Positions 24,403 through 35,700 of a DNA stretch of 64,000 nucleotides are shown here, in pieces. Below the pieces are notes generated by a model that ran no database searches, had not been told where the DNA came from, and saw only the letters and a list, made by a program, of their open reading frames with translations. Origin of the DNA: Coriaria nepalensis (Eukaryota; Streptophyta; Magnoliopsida; Cucurbitales; Coriariaceae). The stretch is taken from positions 1,751,001 to 1,815,000 of the forward strand of contig CP114490.1 in the NCBI GenBank assembly GCA_027186245.1, written 5' to 3'. A program made the position numbers and the translations under genes. Numbering within the stretch: position 1 is the first letter of the stretch; each line of letters starts with the position of its first letter.

Positions 24403-26337
24403 TTACCCACAAACACAACAACAACATTGTGTATTACCACCAAAAGGATCATCAGATTCCTCAAACTCGGGTGCTTCACCGTCTTCATCATCATTCTCCC
24501 GATAAGGATAAAAGACCGCCACCAAAATGAACAGACCAAGATTGACAGCACTCATAGCAGCCAATAACCAGTAATACTTATCCAAACGGCTCTTATTCAA
24601 TGTGTCTTGAAACCAATTCAACTTCCCTCCCTTTTCACTAAACTTCCCGGCAAGATAAACTGTAACAACACTAGCCATTATCCCCAATCCTTTAACCGCA
24701 GTGGTGAAATGTACAAGGTAGTTTTTCATGGAAGGTGGAGCTTGATTGCTGAAGAAGGAAGCAATAGCATAGTCAGAAATTCCATCAAGTGCTCCAAGAA
24801 GTATGAATTGTGGGACCAACCAGAACATACTCATAGGAATCCTCTGGTCCGGTTTGTCAACTAAGCCATGGGTTCTGACCACATTTAGCCTTCGATTTTC
24901 GACTTTTGCAGCGGTGATACAACATAGTATAGAGCAAATCATGGCCACTGCAATTCCAATTGGGGCCGCATATCTTTTCGACCCCACTAGTGCACGGTAG
25001 CAGAGTGCAAATTGGAAGAAATAAACAGCGGACTGTGATTTTGAAGAATCATAAACCGATAAAAGTATTTGAAGAGGGATCTTTAAACGGCCAACTTTTG
25101 GATTCATTTTGCTTGCTTGTTCAATAAAGTAAGTGTTACCGATTGAAGATACGACCCCGCAAAGAATTAAGGTCATCCACATCGGGATCATTCGGATTGT
25201 AATCTTTGTTTCCTCCACTTCAGTAACTGTACAAAGACCCCATCTATTCATCTCTTGTTGCTCTAGAGCTGGGGTTGGCTTTATAACAGCAGCCTTATCC
25301 AATAAACTGCATCACACAAATAGAATTCCATTCACATAAAATATATGTGCAAGCCATAATCAATTTTTTATTTTTTATTTTAAATAAAAGAAAGACACTA
25401 AAGGGAAAACCTTAGGCCATGAGTGTGATCTAATCTGTAATCAATCCCGGGATGTTCATAGAACTGATCGGAATCAGCAGGGGAGCGGAGGAACAGTTTA
25501 GAAGTGGAGGCGATAAAGACCCGAAAAAGAGTGGTAATAGGGCTTCCTTCTGGGTGGGGATAAATATAAGAACATATACCAGTCGTGAATAGAAGAGTAG
25601 CTACCACCGTACAAATGGCGGGTACCCCGAACCGGATAGACCACGGTTTGACGTAAGTAAGTGCGATAATTCCAGCTATCATAGCAAGAACAACAAAAAA
25701 AAATCCAAAAAATTGTCTTCCTTGCCCATCTCCATCACCATTTTCTGATTGAGCACCAAGGAAAGGTCCTAGAGAGACCATATGGCCCGATAGTCCGACT
25801 GCTATTAGAGCCAAGGCTGTGTAGAAGAGAATCTTTTGTGAGTCCCCAATGCATTCGGGTCGATAAGCCGTGCAGTTTCCGCCGGTGACTGGTGGGGTTG
25901 ACATTGATAACAAACCCAAACCCTTTCAAGAATATGAACACAAATTCGAACAAATCATTTCGAGTTATATCGAAGCTTATTATAAAACTCAATGAGGAAA
26001 AAATAGGAAACTTACAACACTATAGGAAATGCTGGAGAGTAACAAGACGGAGAAGTGACCCATGAAAGTATCAGCTAAGAAGGCAATGGGAAGAGGCAGA
26101 ATAGCTGCCACGCCTCCCCATATGTTAACAATGGCAGCAGCATGTGTTAGGTTGAGCTTCCAAACGTTGGTTAAGTAAGTCATCATCACCCATATCGCAT
26201 ATAAAGCAAATATATCAGCCCACATAAGAACTGCCATTCAAATTTGAATTTGGTTCCCGTTAGAGGAAGAAAGTAAAAAACACAATGAAAAGAAAACAGA
26301 GCTCAAAATTACCTATAATCCTTACAAAGGATGCCAT
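24403..26337 (-). CDS. NRT1/PTR family (NPF) transporter, paralogue 3
   Basis: Four exons: 26337-26313 (25 nt), 26230-26016, 25922-25411 and 25306-24403; 551 residues. Starts MASFVRII then VLMWADIFALYAIWVMMTYLTNVW. It carries the same clade signatures as its neighbours (HAAAIVNIWGG, SMSTPPVTG, CIGDSQKILFYTALALIAVGLSGH, VGRLKIPLQ, FWLVPQFILLGALDGISD, LAAMSAVNLGLFILVA). It has no ExxER motif. The tail ends in a Cys-rich QCCCCVCG, which also occurs in degraded form in paralogue 1 (CCCGDCS) and paralogue 2 (VECCCF). GPAT6-type gene is next upstream, matching the Arabidopsis pair At2g38100/At2g38110 as I recall it. Confidence 0.92.
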
Positions 26338-27645
26338 TTTCGAGCTGAATGTAAAATCTTGAAGAGTGGAAGCAAACTGCACATTTAAATCGCCATCCAG
26401 CTTCATCACGCGGTTTGGTTCGAGTCAATGACCTCTATTGTTGACCCTTGATACACGGGGTATAATGTGTAAAAGAGTTCCAGTTGCCTTGTACATTTAT
26501 ACGTTAGTTTTAAATTTGAAGTCTAAGGCGACTGATTTGGATTATTAGAGAGAGAGAGGATACAAGGAACAGAATCACAGCATGTCAACGAGTTGACATT
26601 TTGTGCTGCGTTACTTTCACAGAACACCCGTCCGTATTCCGACAACGGAAAAGCAAGAATTCTTCCAACTCTAAATCCCATGCCCATTCCCATTCCTTTT
26701 TCAGAAGTCAATTTAGGCCCAGATATCAAATTGATTCGGCCCATAATAAATTAAACTGAACTTCCGTCCTATAACTTATGGCTCAAGATATTTGGACTTG
26801 GCCCATATTGCGAGCTCGTTAAAGTTCATGAGCCTAACCAATAACCAGGGAGTTGATCATGGTCTGGTCAAAAGTGCTCAAGGCTTTTTACCGATCGAAA
26901 GAAATTAAAGTAATTGTTACTTTTATAAACTAGCATCAAACAGGACATGGTTAATACAGAAGGTGGAGCGTCCCCAATCCATCTACACTAAACCATAAGA
27001 ATTTATACCACCTCAAATTCTCGAGTTCGAACACTACACAGTGTATTTTTTGATGTCAGCCCTAACAAGGTGGACATTATTACATCTCTGGCTTTCGAGA
27101 TGGACAGGATGAGAAATAATCAGATGTTGACGCTACACATAACTCAATTAGCTTGGATGCCTTCAATTATGCTTAAAAAAAAAAAAAATTATACCAGCAT
27201 TAGGCCCTTAGCTATTATACAATGGCCAATTTCACTTAATTAGGTTGATGTAATAATAAATATATAAATAAATATAGTAGGTGCAGATTTATTACACATG
27301 CTGGCAGATTTGGACCAGAAAACACACACCAAAAGAGTACTTGCTTGATATATAGCACATGTTGATGCTCTTAGTCAACGAGAACAAACAGCTAAGAGTG
27401 AAAATCTCTTTCCTGTACTAAATTATGTGGTCACTAGTTTCGAATATGAATTAAAAATACTTATATATATATATATATATAACAAAATAAAAATATAGAT
27501 AATTATAAAAGGGGGGCTCATTTTACAACCCAATAGTGTGCCAAATCAATCTTATTTCTTACGTTCTCGAATTTAGATTGATCTCAATTAAGAATGAAAA
27601 ACATTGGAAAAATAAGAAAACATAATCTTAGTTATAAATACAAGT
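26338..27645. other. Intergenic between NPF-3 promoter and GPAT 3' end
   Basis: No gene. Contains a possible SINE-like insertion at 27011-27188 (separate entry) and a (TA)n tract near 27462-27482. Several GGCCCA motifs lie near 26715-26745 and 26801-26806. Confidence 0.55.
27011..27188 (+). mobile_element. Possible SINE-like insertion with poly(A) and 8-bp direct repeat
   Basis: TTATACCA occurs at 27003-27010 and again at 27189-27196, the second copy immediately after an uninterrupted run of about 14 A. The body begins CCTCAAATTCTCGAGTTCGA; GAGTTCGAACAC resembles a pol III B box (GGTTCGANNC). The 8-bp duplication is short, so this call is weaker than the other two retro-insertions. Confidence 0.4.
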
Positions 27646-29704
27646 TTAGGTCTTTTGATCCTTCTTGGTTTGAACACTTCCATCAGTTCCAGCAAGCATT
27701 GCGTACTTATCTTTCCTAGTCAAACTGGTGCACTCAAACCCTAAAGCCCCACCCAACACCCTCTGAATATAATTAGCAACTTCAATGGCGGATTTACCTC
27801 CTTTGCACGTAAGCTCTGTCGGAAGTTGATTCATGAAGGTGATTTCGTACGTTGGCGTCGGGTTCATGAACACGAAATAAGGATCCAACAGCTTATGCCC
27901 CCGACATGTCGTCCCATAAAACACACTCTGCTTCGTATTTATTGCAACCGGTACGATTCTATCGGTTAGCTCAGCGAAAAGCGCACTGAATCGCAAGAGA
28001 AAAGGTTCTCTACAGGTTGTGCCTTCGGGGCAAATGACTAGATCGCCCTCTTCAAGCAAACGCTTGATGTTAGCTGCATCTTTCTCTCTCTCTCTTGACA
28101 ATGCCACAGCCTTGATGGGAGAGATTATTTCAGTGAATTTGCTTATACTGTAAGTGACGCAGCTTATTTTCCGGCCCAAGGCCACGGCGGTGACAACGGG
28201 GTCTAAGACGGTCCGGTGGTTGCATATGAAGAGGACGCCGGGGTGCCCCTTTTTAGGGGGAGGTGGAGGGGTGCCCTTAACAATTACTTTGATGCCAAGG
28301 AACTTGTAGTTGTACCAGGCAATTCGCTCTGGTAAAGGGATGTTAGCGTAGACTCTAAGAAGGGAGAGAATTATGCCGATTGGAAGCCATACGAAGGTCA
28401 AGAGGGCAGCTAACGGCGTCGGTCTTTGAACTAGGCGGCCGTCGTGAAATATAACCGGGCTTAGTAGCTTGTTCGCTGCTAATGGCTCCGTCTTGCTCCT
28501 CGGTACCATAAATCCTTCCTGCAATGAGTATGTTAAAGTTCATAAGATGATTAATGACTTGATTACAAGATAGTCAATGATAAACTGATTAAGACTGATC
28601 GATCACAGTATGTATGCTCATCCATAGCCTATACCTACAATTCAATGTGAGATGATGAAAGTGGGTTGAGCATGAAGATAGTATGTTAACGTTCATAATT
28701 CATACATGCAATCGCCAGTTGTACGTCCTGATCATAGAGTGAACATTAAATAAAAAGCAACATTTCGATGAGGATTCGGACGTAAGACTATAATATATTG
28801 CACCTGGGGACCAAATTGTAAATGAATTTTACGTACGTACTGAATACTGAATCACTGATCATGTAAAAAGGGCAGATTACTTATGAGATAATGAGGAAAA
28901 AGACAAAAGTATTCAGAACACACAACATTATTTGCCTTGTACGATTTGAACGACTAAACAATCAGTTCTAATACCAATTGCGTGGATTTTAATGAATTGT
29001 AACATGTAAAGCTAGAACAATCTAGATCCACATGATTACAAAAAACAAAAAAAAAATAGAACTAGAGTTGAGAATTCACACACCTTGCAAATGGACATGA
29101 AATCGTGGTCGGTCTCACTATCACCGAGGCCAAGATCTGGAAAATTGGAGCCAAGTTCCTTAAGAAGGGCTACTTTTTTATGTTCGCCAACAAGAACACC
29201 TGGTTTCGCAACAAACCCGGTTGCCCGACCCAACTTTGTTACGTGAAGCTCGGTTCCAAGAACCTTATCCCCCCCTAAACATGTCTTAGCAAATGGTTCG
29301 ACCATAATTCTAGGGTTCGCAGTGATTATATATCTCTTACCAAAAGAATTGAACACTCTCCAAGTGTCCGGGTGGACATCCTCGGCATAAAACTTAGGCA
29401 AGACGGATCTTGAAACCATCTCAATGTCTCTAATTTTGAGGCCGGAAAAAGCAATGAAGATGAAGGTTTGAATCGCAATAGATTCAGATATGAACAAGTA
29501 AGTGAAGTAGACGAACGGGACGGAGAGCAAAAGGATGAGCGCTCGAAAAATACTGCCGGCTTCAAAAGCAATGAGCATGAAGTAGGGGAAAGCACTACGA
29601 GACACCAGTAGGGTTCCATCGAGATCAGCTGCTACCGTCTGGTTTGATCGGCCATCCGTGCTACATTTCTTGACTGGTTCAAAATGAGGATGATCAGCTC
29701 CCAT
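27646..29704 (-). CDS. GPAT6: Glycerol-3-phosphate sn-2 acyltransferase/phosphatase, GPAT6/4/8 type
   Basis: Land-plant bifunctional enzyme that makes 2-monoacylglycerol precursors of cutin at the ER. Two exons: 29704-29084 and 28518-27646; 497 residues. The N-terminal HAD-like phosphatase part has motif I DLDGT (Asp27, Asp29) and motif [12 protein letters not shown] (194-202), both kept as in the active GPAT4/6/8 group and unlike GPAT5/7. Hydrophobic segments follow at about 37-90 and 245-265. The acyltransferase part has NHRTVLDP (307-314) and PEGTTCREP (371-379), then IVPVAI. Start chosen at [10 protein letters not shown] because homologues begin MGA...FEP; an in-frame ATG 15 bp upstream is less likely. 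The intron is 565 bp. AUX1 is the next gene, as in Arabidopsis (At2g38110/38120) from memory. Confidence 0.95.
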
Positions 29705-32700
29705 GATCTTGAGAATCAATGAGAACGCTCGACAGTCAGAGAGAGAGAGAGAGAAGAGAAGAGAGGCCTATTCTTGTGATTGTGGAGGAAATGCTGATAT
29801 GTTAGAGGAGAAAGGGGAATGGGGACTTAAAAAGGAAGAGTGTAGAGTGGTAATTTAATTTTGAATGAAAGAATAATAATAGAGAAATAAGGGAGTAAAG
29901 ATTAGAGGTGACGTGAGGCGGAGCTTTGAGGAAGAAAATATGGGAAAGCATAGGAGACTAGGAGACTAGGAGAGGGGGTTATTTAAGTAGTTGGAAGTTG
30001 ATAACATGACCAATATGTTACATTCAATTAGCCAACATGTTTTGATAATTAGAAAGCAAAACAAAAAATTGTGCCGGTCACGCCACGTCGCCACCCATTA
30101 TTATAGTTAGGCTGACCTTTTATCCCTTCCATCCGATTGTAACCCTTATTGGAAAAATTGTAGTTGATTTTTACTTTTTGTAGATACTATTCGTTCTAAT
30201 TATGGTATGGAGGGGACAATCGGTACGGTGATTGGTAACTTCGGTTTGATAAAGTTGGTAGGCAATGTTTAATTATGTAGGCCAAGTTTTTGTTTCCCTT
30301 TTCGACTAAGGTCTTAGACTTTAGAGAGTAGAGAGAGAGCTACTAGCAAGCTAGCTTAATGGTTAATCGGAGCATTATAAGGATGAATTTATGAGGGACC
30401 TAAAAATCGGGCAAAGTGACTGTTTAATTTATCTATTGAGTAATGATATTAATAAAACTTTGATAAAGTGATATAATTTACTAATTATTCATATTAATCA
30501 CTTTATTAATAATTTATTAAATTTTATCTAAATTTTATTAAGTTTGATTTTCCACTATTTTCCAGTCAACTATTATTTATTAATCACTCGTTGACTTTAA
30601 TTTCATTAAGAAAACCCTATTTCAGCTTCGTCTTAATCCTAGTTTCGAGGATTATGACTTATCGTAAAAGTTTCCAATATTGGCTATATTGCAACATCAG
30701 CTCTCTCTCTCTCTCTCTCTCTAAAAGTCACTAGAAACAGCTAACTTGAAAGCAATAAAAACCACATAAATAAACAAACATATATGGTTGTGAAAACTGT
30801 AGCTAGGGAATTGAATGCGTGATGGTTGTGGATTTTGTCGTGTTAAGAGAAAAGACCTAGCTCTCTTAAATATGCTGCGGAAACACAGCTCCTCCTGCCC
30901 GTATATGCATGTGCGACCATAATTATTATATTTCATTACAAGACAAGTATAACTTTCACGAAAATCCTACTCCCCAAGTGTTCCAGCAATGCCAATGATT
31001 CGACCACCTCGTTATTTCAAATTTTTTTTGTATATATATAGTTATATAGTTAGCTACAAGTAATATCCACGTGGCCTTCTTCAACACTAATTAGTGATTT
31101 GTACGTCGATATGCATGCATGCATGAATGGCATGTACATATATGAACGTATCACACGCGTGGACGATCCTGTTAGTTTGGTCAAACACCAAGCGACAAGT
31201 TACAAACAACTAAATGAAGATTATAGTATTAATATACATGTATAAGTTGTCAACTAATTAATTAACACCTATATAATGATCAAGAATGCGAAAGGTCTTT
31301 ACTAGTAGATAGTAGAGTGATGTTACCTGTTAGGTTATACTCATTACAACCATACTTAATTAGCGTAAAACACACAACTTTGTTTTGGTAAATGTTAATT
31401 AGTCCGAAGAACATTTAAGAAGACCACGGGGATATATATATATACGAGACCAGCTCCTGTCTAATTTATAATTTCGTATTATTAAAGATAATTTTTTATT
31501 ATATTTAATAAATGTAACCAACTTAATTATTCTTATTAAGCCGATAGAAAAGCTCACCAAGAACATGGAGGACAGGTACTTATTTATGTTTTGTTTTCCT
31601 CATGACTGTTCCGAGTGGGCCCATGGACCCCATTATAGATCGATTATTGTAATAATAATGAAGAATCAGGGAGATAGTAGACCTTACTTACTGCATGCAT
31701 GACAAAATTGTACCTTATTGGAAATTATATGGAAAAGTCGAAGGTTTAGCTAACCTAATTAGTCGGCTCTCTTCTTTCACTCATTGGAAATTATCGTACT
31801 TATGGTTTACTGCAATATATTTCAACTTTCAAAGTCTAGTTTATGTCAATATTTTAATTTGTATTCTAATTTTAATTTCTTAACCAAAATGCACCAACCC
31901 AAGCTTTGTACAACTTCATGTACAGTCGAACCGAAAATGAAAAACTGTACTCTTTTTTAATATCGTAAAGTATCGGTGAAAGGTAGCCTCACAATCACAT
32001 CACATGATATTTCCATGATGTGTTCATACAATCCGCTGATAAGACATCTTCCTAACCAAAAAACTGAAAAAGCCCAAAACAAATGGTTAAGCAAATATAG
32101 CTGCCAGCCCGAAGCCCATGTGCAGATTTGGGCCTCAAATGCATGGGAAAGATAGATAGATAGATAGAGAGATAACGTTTTGTGTTGGAATTCCACTATA
32201 AAGAGAGATTCCTTCTAAGTTCCAATGAAGATACGTATCGGTTTCTTCTCTAATGTCTGCCACCATCTTAATAATACATTTGTGCACAAGAGTGAGGGAA
32301 AATAAGTTAAGGAAGCAAATGATAGTGGGATAGAGACAGTGAGTTACAATTGGTTCTGGGTTTCATACAAGGCATGCTTTTTTTAAACATCCCAGAACAC
32401 GGAAATAAAGAGACAAGATGAGAAGCCCCCCTCCCTCTACTACTTGTCGGCATTACCCAAAAATAATAATGAGATCGTTCGACTAAAACTGGGATTTTGA
32501 TTTCAAACGCTTTCTCCAAACGGAGGGTAGAAGCTATCGATCGAGGAGGAGTCAGTTTGATGGGGAAATTAATTATATTTGAAGATTGTTAATTGCAGTA
32601 TAATCTATAGTGGAGTGACGTCGTTCTGACTTTCTAATTAAGTATATTGTCTTTTATAATTAGTGCCAGTTCAATATGCGTACAACTCTACGGTTCATAT

Positions 32701-35700
32701 TGCTCTATAGATCAAGATGCGTCATTATTTCTTGCTAGTACTTACCACCTAATCTAATATTCAACGTACATTATTTTTTTTTCTTACTATTAAATCGTTT
32801 TTATTTCATCATGTTTTATTCTTCCGTACGTGTAAAGCTAACACGTTAAGCTTGTTACATATATAATATATGGTCGGCCTGCAAGATCGGAGAGGAACTA
32901 AATTTAAATAAAATTTTAAAAAAATGAATGGTTTAATAATTATTAATATTAATTATTTATTGATTCATTAATATTAATATAAATAATTTTAAATTATCAC
33001 ACTTTAGTTAATCTTATTCATATTTGATCTCACTGTCATTACTTATAATATATAATGTTTTTTTTTTTGTTGTTGCTGATTTAGCTGACGTGTAACGTTT
33101 ATTTAATGGTTACGAAGTCATGTCGGGAATCCTAAGTGGCTACAGCGTACAGCTGGCAACATGAGGGCTTCAAGTGATGGGGAGGGGAGGGAGGAGTCTG
33201 CGAAGAATATTGTTCGTAATAATCGTAAACTTTGTAACTCTATAGGGCAGCTATCCTTGTTTTGAACACGGAAGCACGTGGCAAGCACGAGGGTCCCCAC
33301 CTTCCCTTTAAGGCTAAAACCCTACATGAACCACCCAACCTAACTGTATAACTCGAATGTCTGTGTTCGATTCTTCAAAAGCATGAATAATTTCAAGCTT
33401 TGAACCCCTCTTTTGATCCATATTTTCTTAGTTAAACCATATGACTCTCCCTGTGTGTAGTCCAAAATGGATTGGTCCATTAAAGACACAAACTACTGAA
33501 GAATTTATGTTTTCTATGAAGGCAATATTGGGAAATCGTCCTTATCTTCAATATTCAAGTTGAACACTAATAAATATTGGCCATTATTAATAGCATGCAC
33601 GTGAAGGCATTGAAGAGACTGATGGAAACTGAATATTTTCTGGCCGGGATACATACTTTCCATCAAGTATGAAAAAATCGTCTTACCAGACAGCTTAGAG
33701 ACATATCACATTTCAATTCCAATTCGCTTCAAGTAAAGTTGATGACTAGATAGCAACAGTCAAAGCACCAACACCTGATCTCAATCTACATGTATAATAT
33801 GAGACATTAAAATATCTAAAGTACTAGTTTTCGCATAGATACGGAGTACATAATTTGAATCAAAATACATGTTGATTACACATCAGTTCTTTCATAATTA
33901 ATATTTTATTAATTATTAAATTATAATATAATTATTTTACATCGTTTAAAGATAATAAATCTATATAAATTTATAATTAAATAATTTTTTCTTTCTATAA
34001 AAAAAATTTTTAAGAGAAAAAATAATTGCTCTATAATTTAATAAGTTGTTTCATTGAAAATTTTCAAAATACTTGCATACTTTAAGGTAGTTGATAAGAA
34101 GGTTGTAGCCGGTATCATCTAGTGAGTTATTGATTATAACTTATATTTTACTTAACGTAGAAACTAAATATTTGATTAAGTGTTAATTTCGTAGCTAGGA
34201 ATTGAGGTTGAAGAATCCGATCCACATGGTGCGTTGAAGACAAGGAACACAGACTCATTTATTACAGCTTCTCGATAACTCATTTTCTAGAGTGTTTAGT
34301 TAGTTAGTTTAGTTCATGATGTTGTGAATTATAACAAGAGGCATGTATTACCAGTAAAGCTTGAAGCTCATTAATTAGTGAGAAGATGGCAGCCATGCAC
34401 TTCCTCCGCATGCAAGACTGACGCCCTAACCCAACAAGAATATGAAAGTTGGGCTCATTATATGAGAATGGATTTGGTGCCTACCTATGGGTATGCATGC
34501 TTTCAACGCCTACGGAAGAATTAGACTGTTAATTTCTCATGGAGCGGATGAGAAAGTGCATGTAAGCTCAAGTTTTACTTTTGTCGTGCTGATACAAGTC
34601 CCATATTCGACTTTCATGCTGCTTTCCTATACGTTTTATGAGAAATTAACAGTCTAAATTTTTTATAAACACCGAATCTATTCTCTCAATCATTTTAAGT
34701 AGAGGATATAGATATTAAAAAAAAAGGGAATTGCCCTGGCGAGTTGTTTTTTTATTAGTTCATTTATTTATAAGTAGAATGTTCATCATATATATGATAA
34801 GTACAAATTTCAAGAGCGTTACATAAGCTAAACGAGCTTAGGTGTAAATTTAACTTCAAGCAATCTCATAATATACAATACTCCACGTATAGGCATGAGT
34901 CAAACTAGCATACATATCTTGTTCTTGTTGGCATGTCTTTGTTAAATTGCACATTATGGTTAGTACGTAGGTTTGGTGGTTGAGATTGGCATGTCTAATT
35001 TGATATCTTTTGTGGGTAGAAAGAGAAAAGAAAAAAGAGAAGGGTTTGAAATCAGTGTATGTACATGATGAGGAAGATAAAATGGTGATCAATGGTTTTG
35101 AATAGCAGCACCATGTTCAGATGCAATGCTTCCCACCAAATCGAAATAGCCCACAAGGCCCTCGATTTGTCGGCTGTACTTAAAAGAAGATTACTTAGTC
35201 TTAGTGGGTTACTGATAATTATAAGCACGAGTACATTGTAAATGACAAAGCATGATTGCATAAAACTTATCTTTATCCCCTGTGAAGGGGACAAAATGAA
35301 TATTTACAAAATCTCGATTAGACATATATCATTTATGCTTTTGACCACTCATATTTCATATCGTATGAGCACTAAATAGATAAATGAAGATATTGCGGTC
35401 CTTGATGCATGGTTTAATGTGAATACAGGAATTTTAGATATGGAATCTAATTATTGGATTACAGGTTTCGGAAGTATAAAGAGCGAGCGAAAGGGCCATG
35501 AGGCATTAACTTGTACAGGATCGCATTGCGAGGCCAGGATTATAAAAACCAATTTAAAAAGTCAAATTCATGTTAAATTTTATTTTAATCATGAATTTAA
35601 CTAGACCATGTATGTGTCCGACCGATCATTAATTATAGTTGTTGTATTAATCGACAAACTGATTGCATGTATGGTTCGAAATCGGGAAGTGGTCTGGTTG

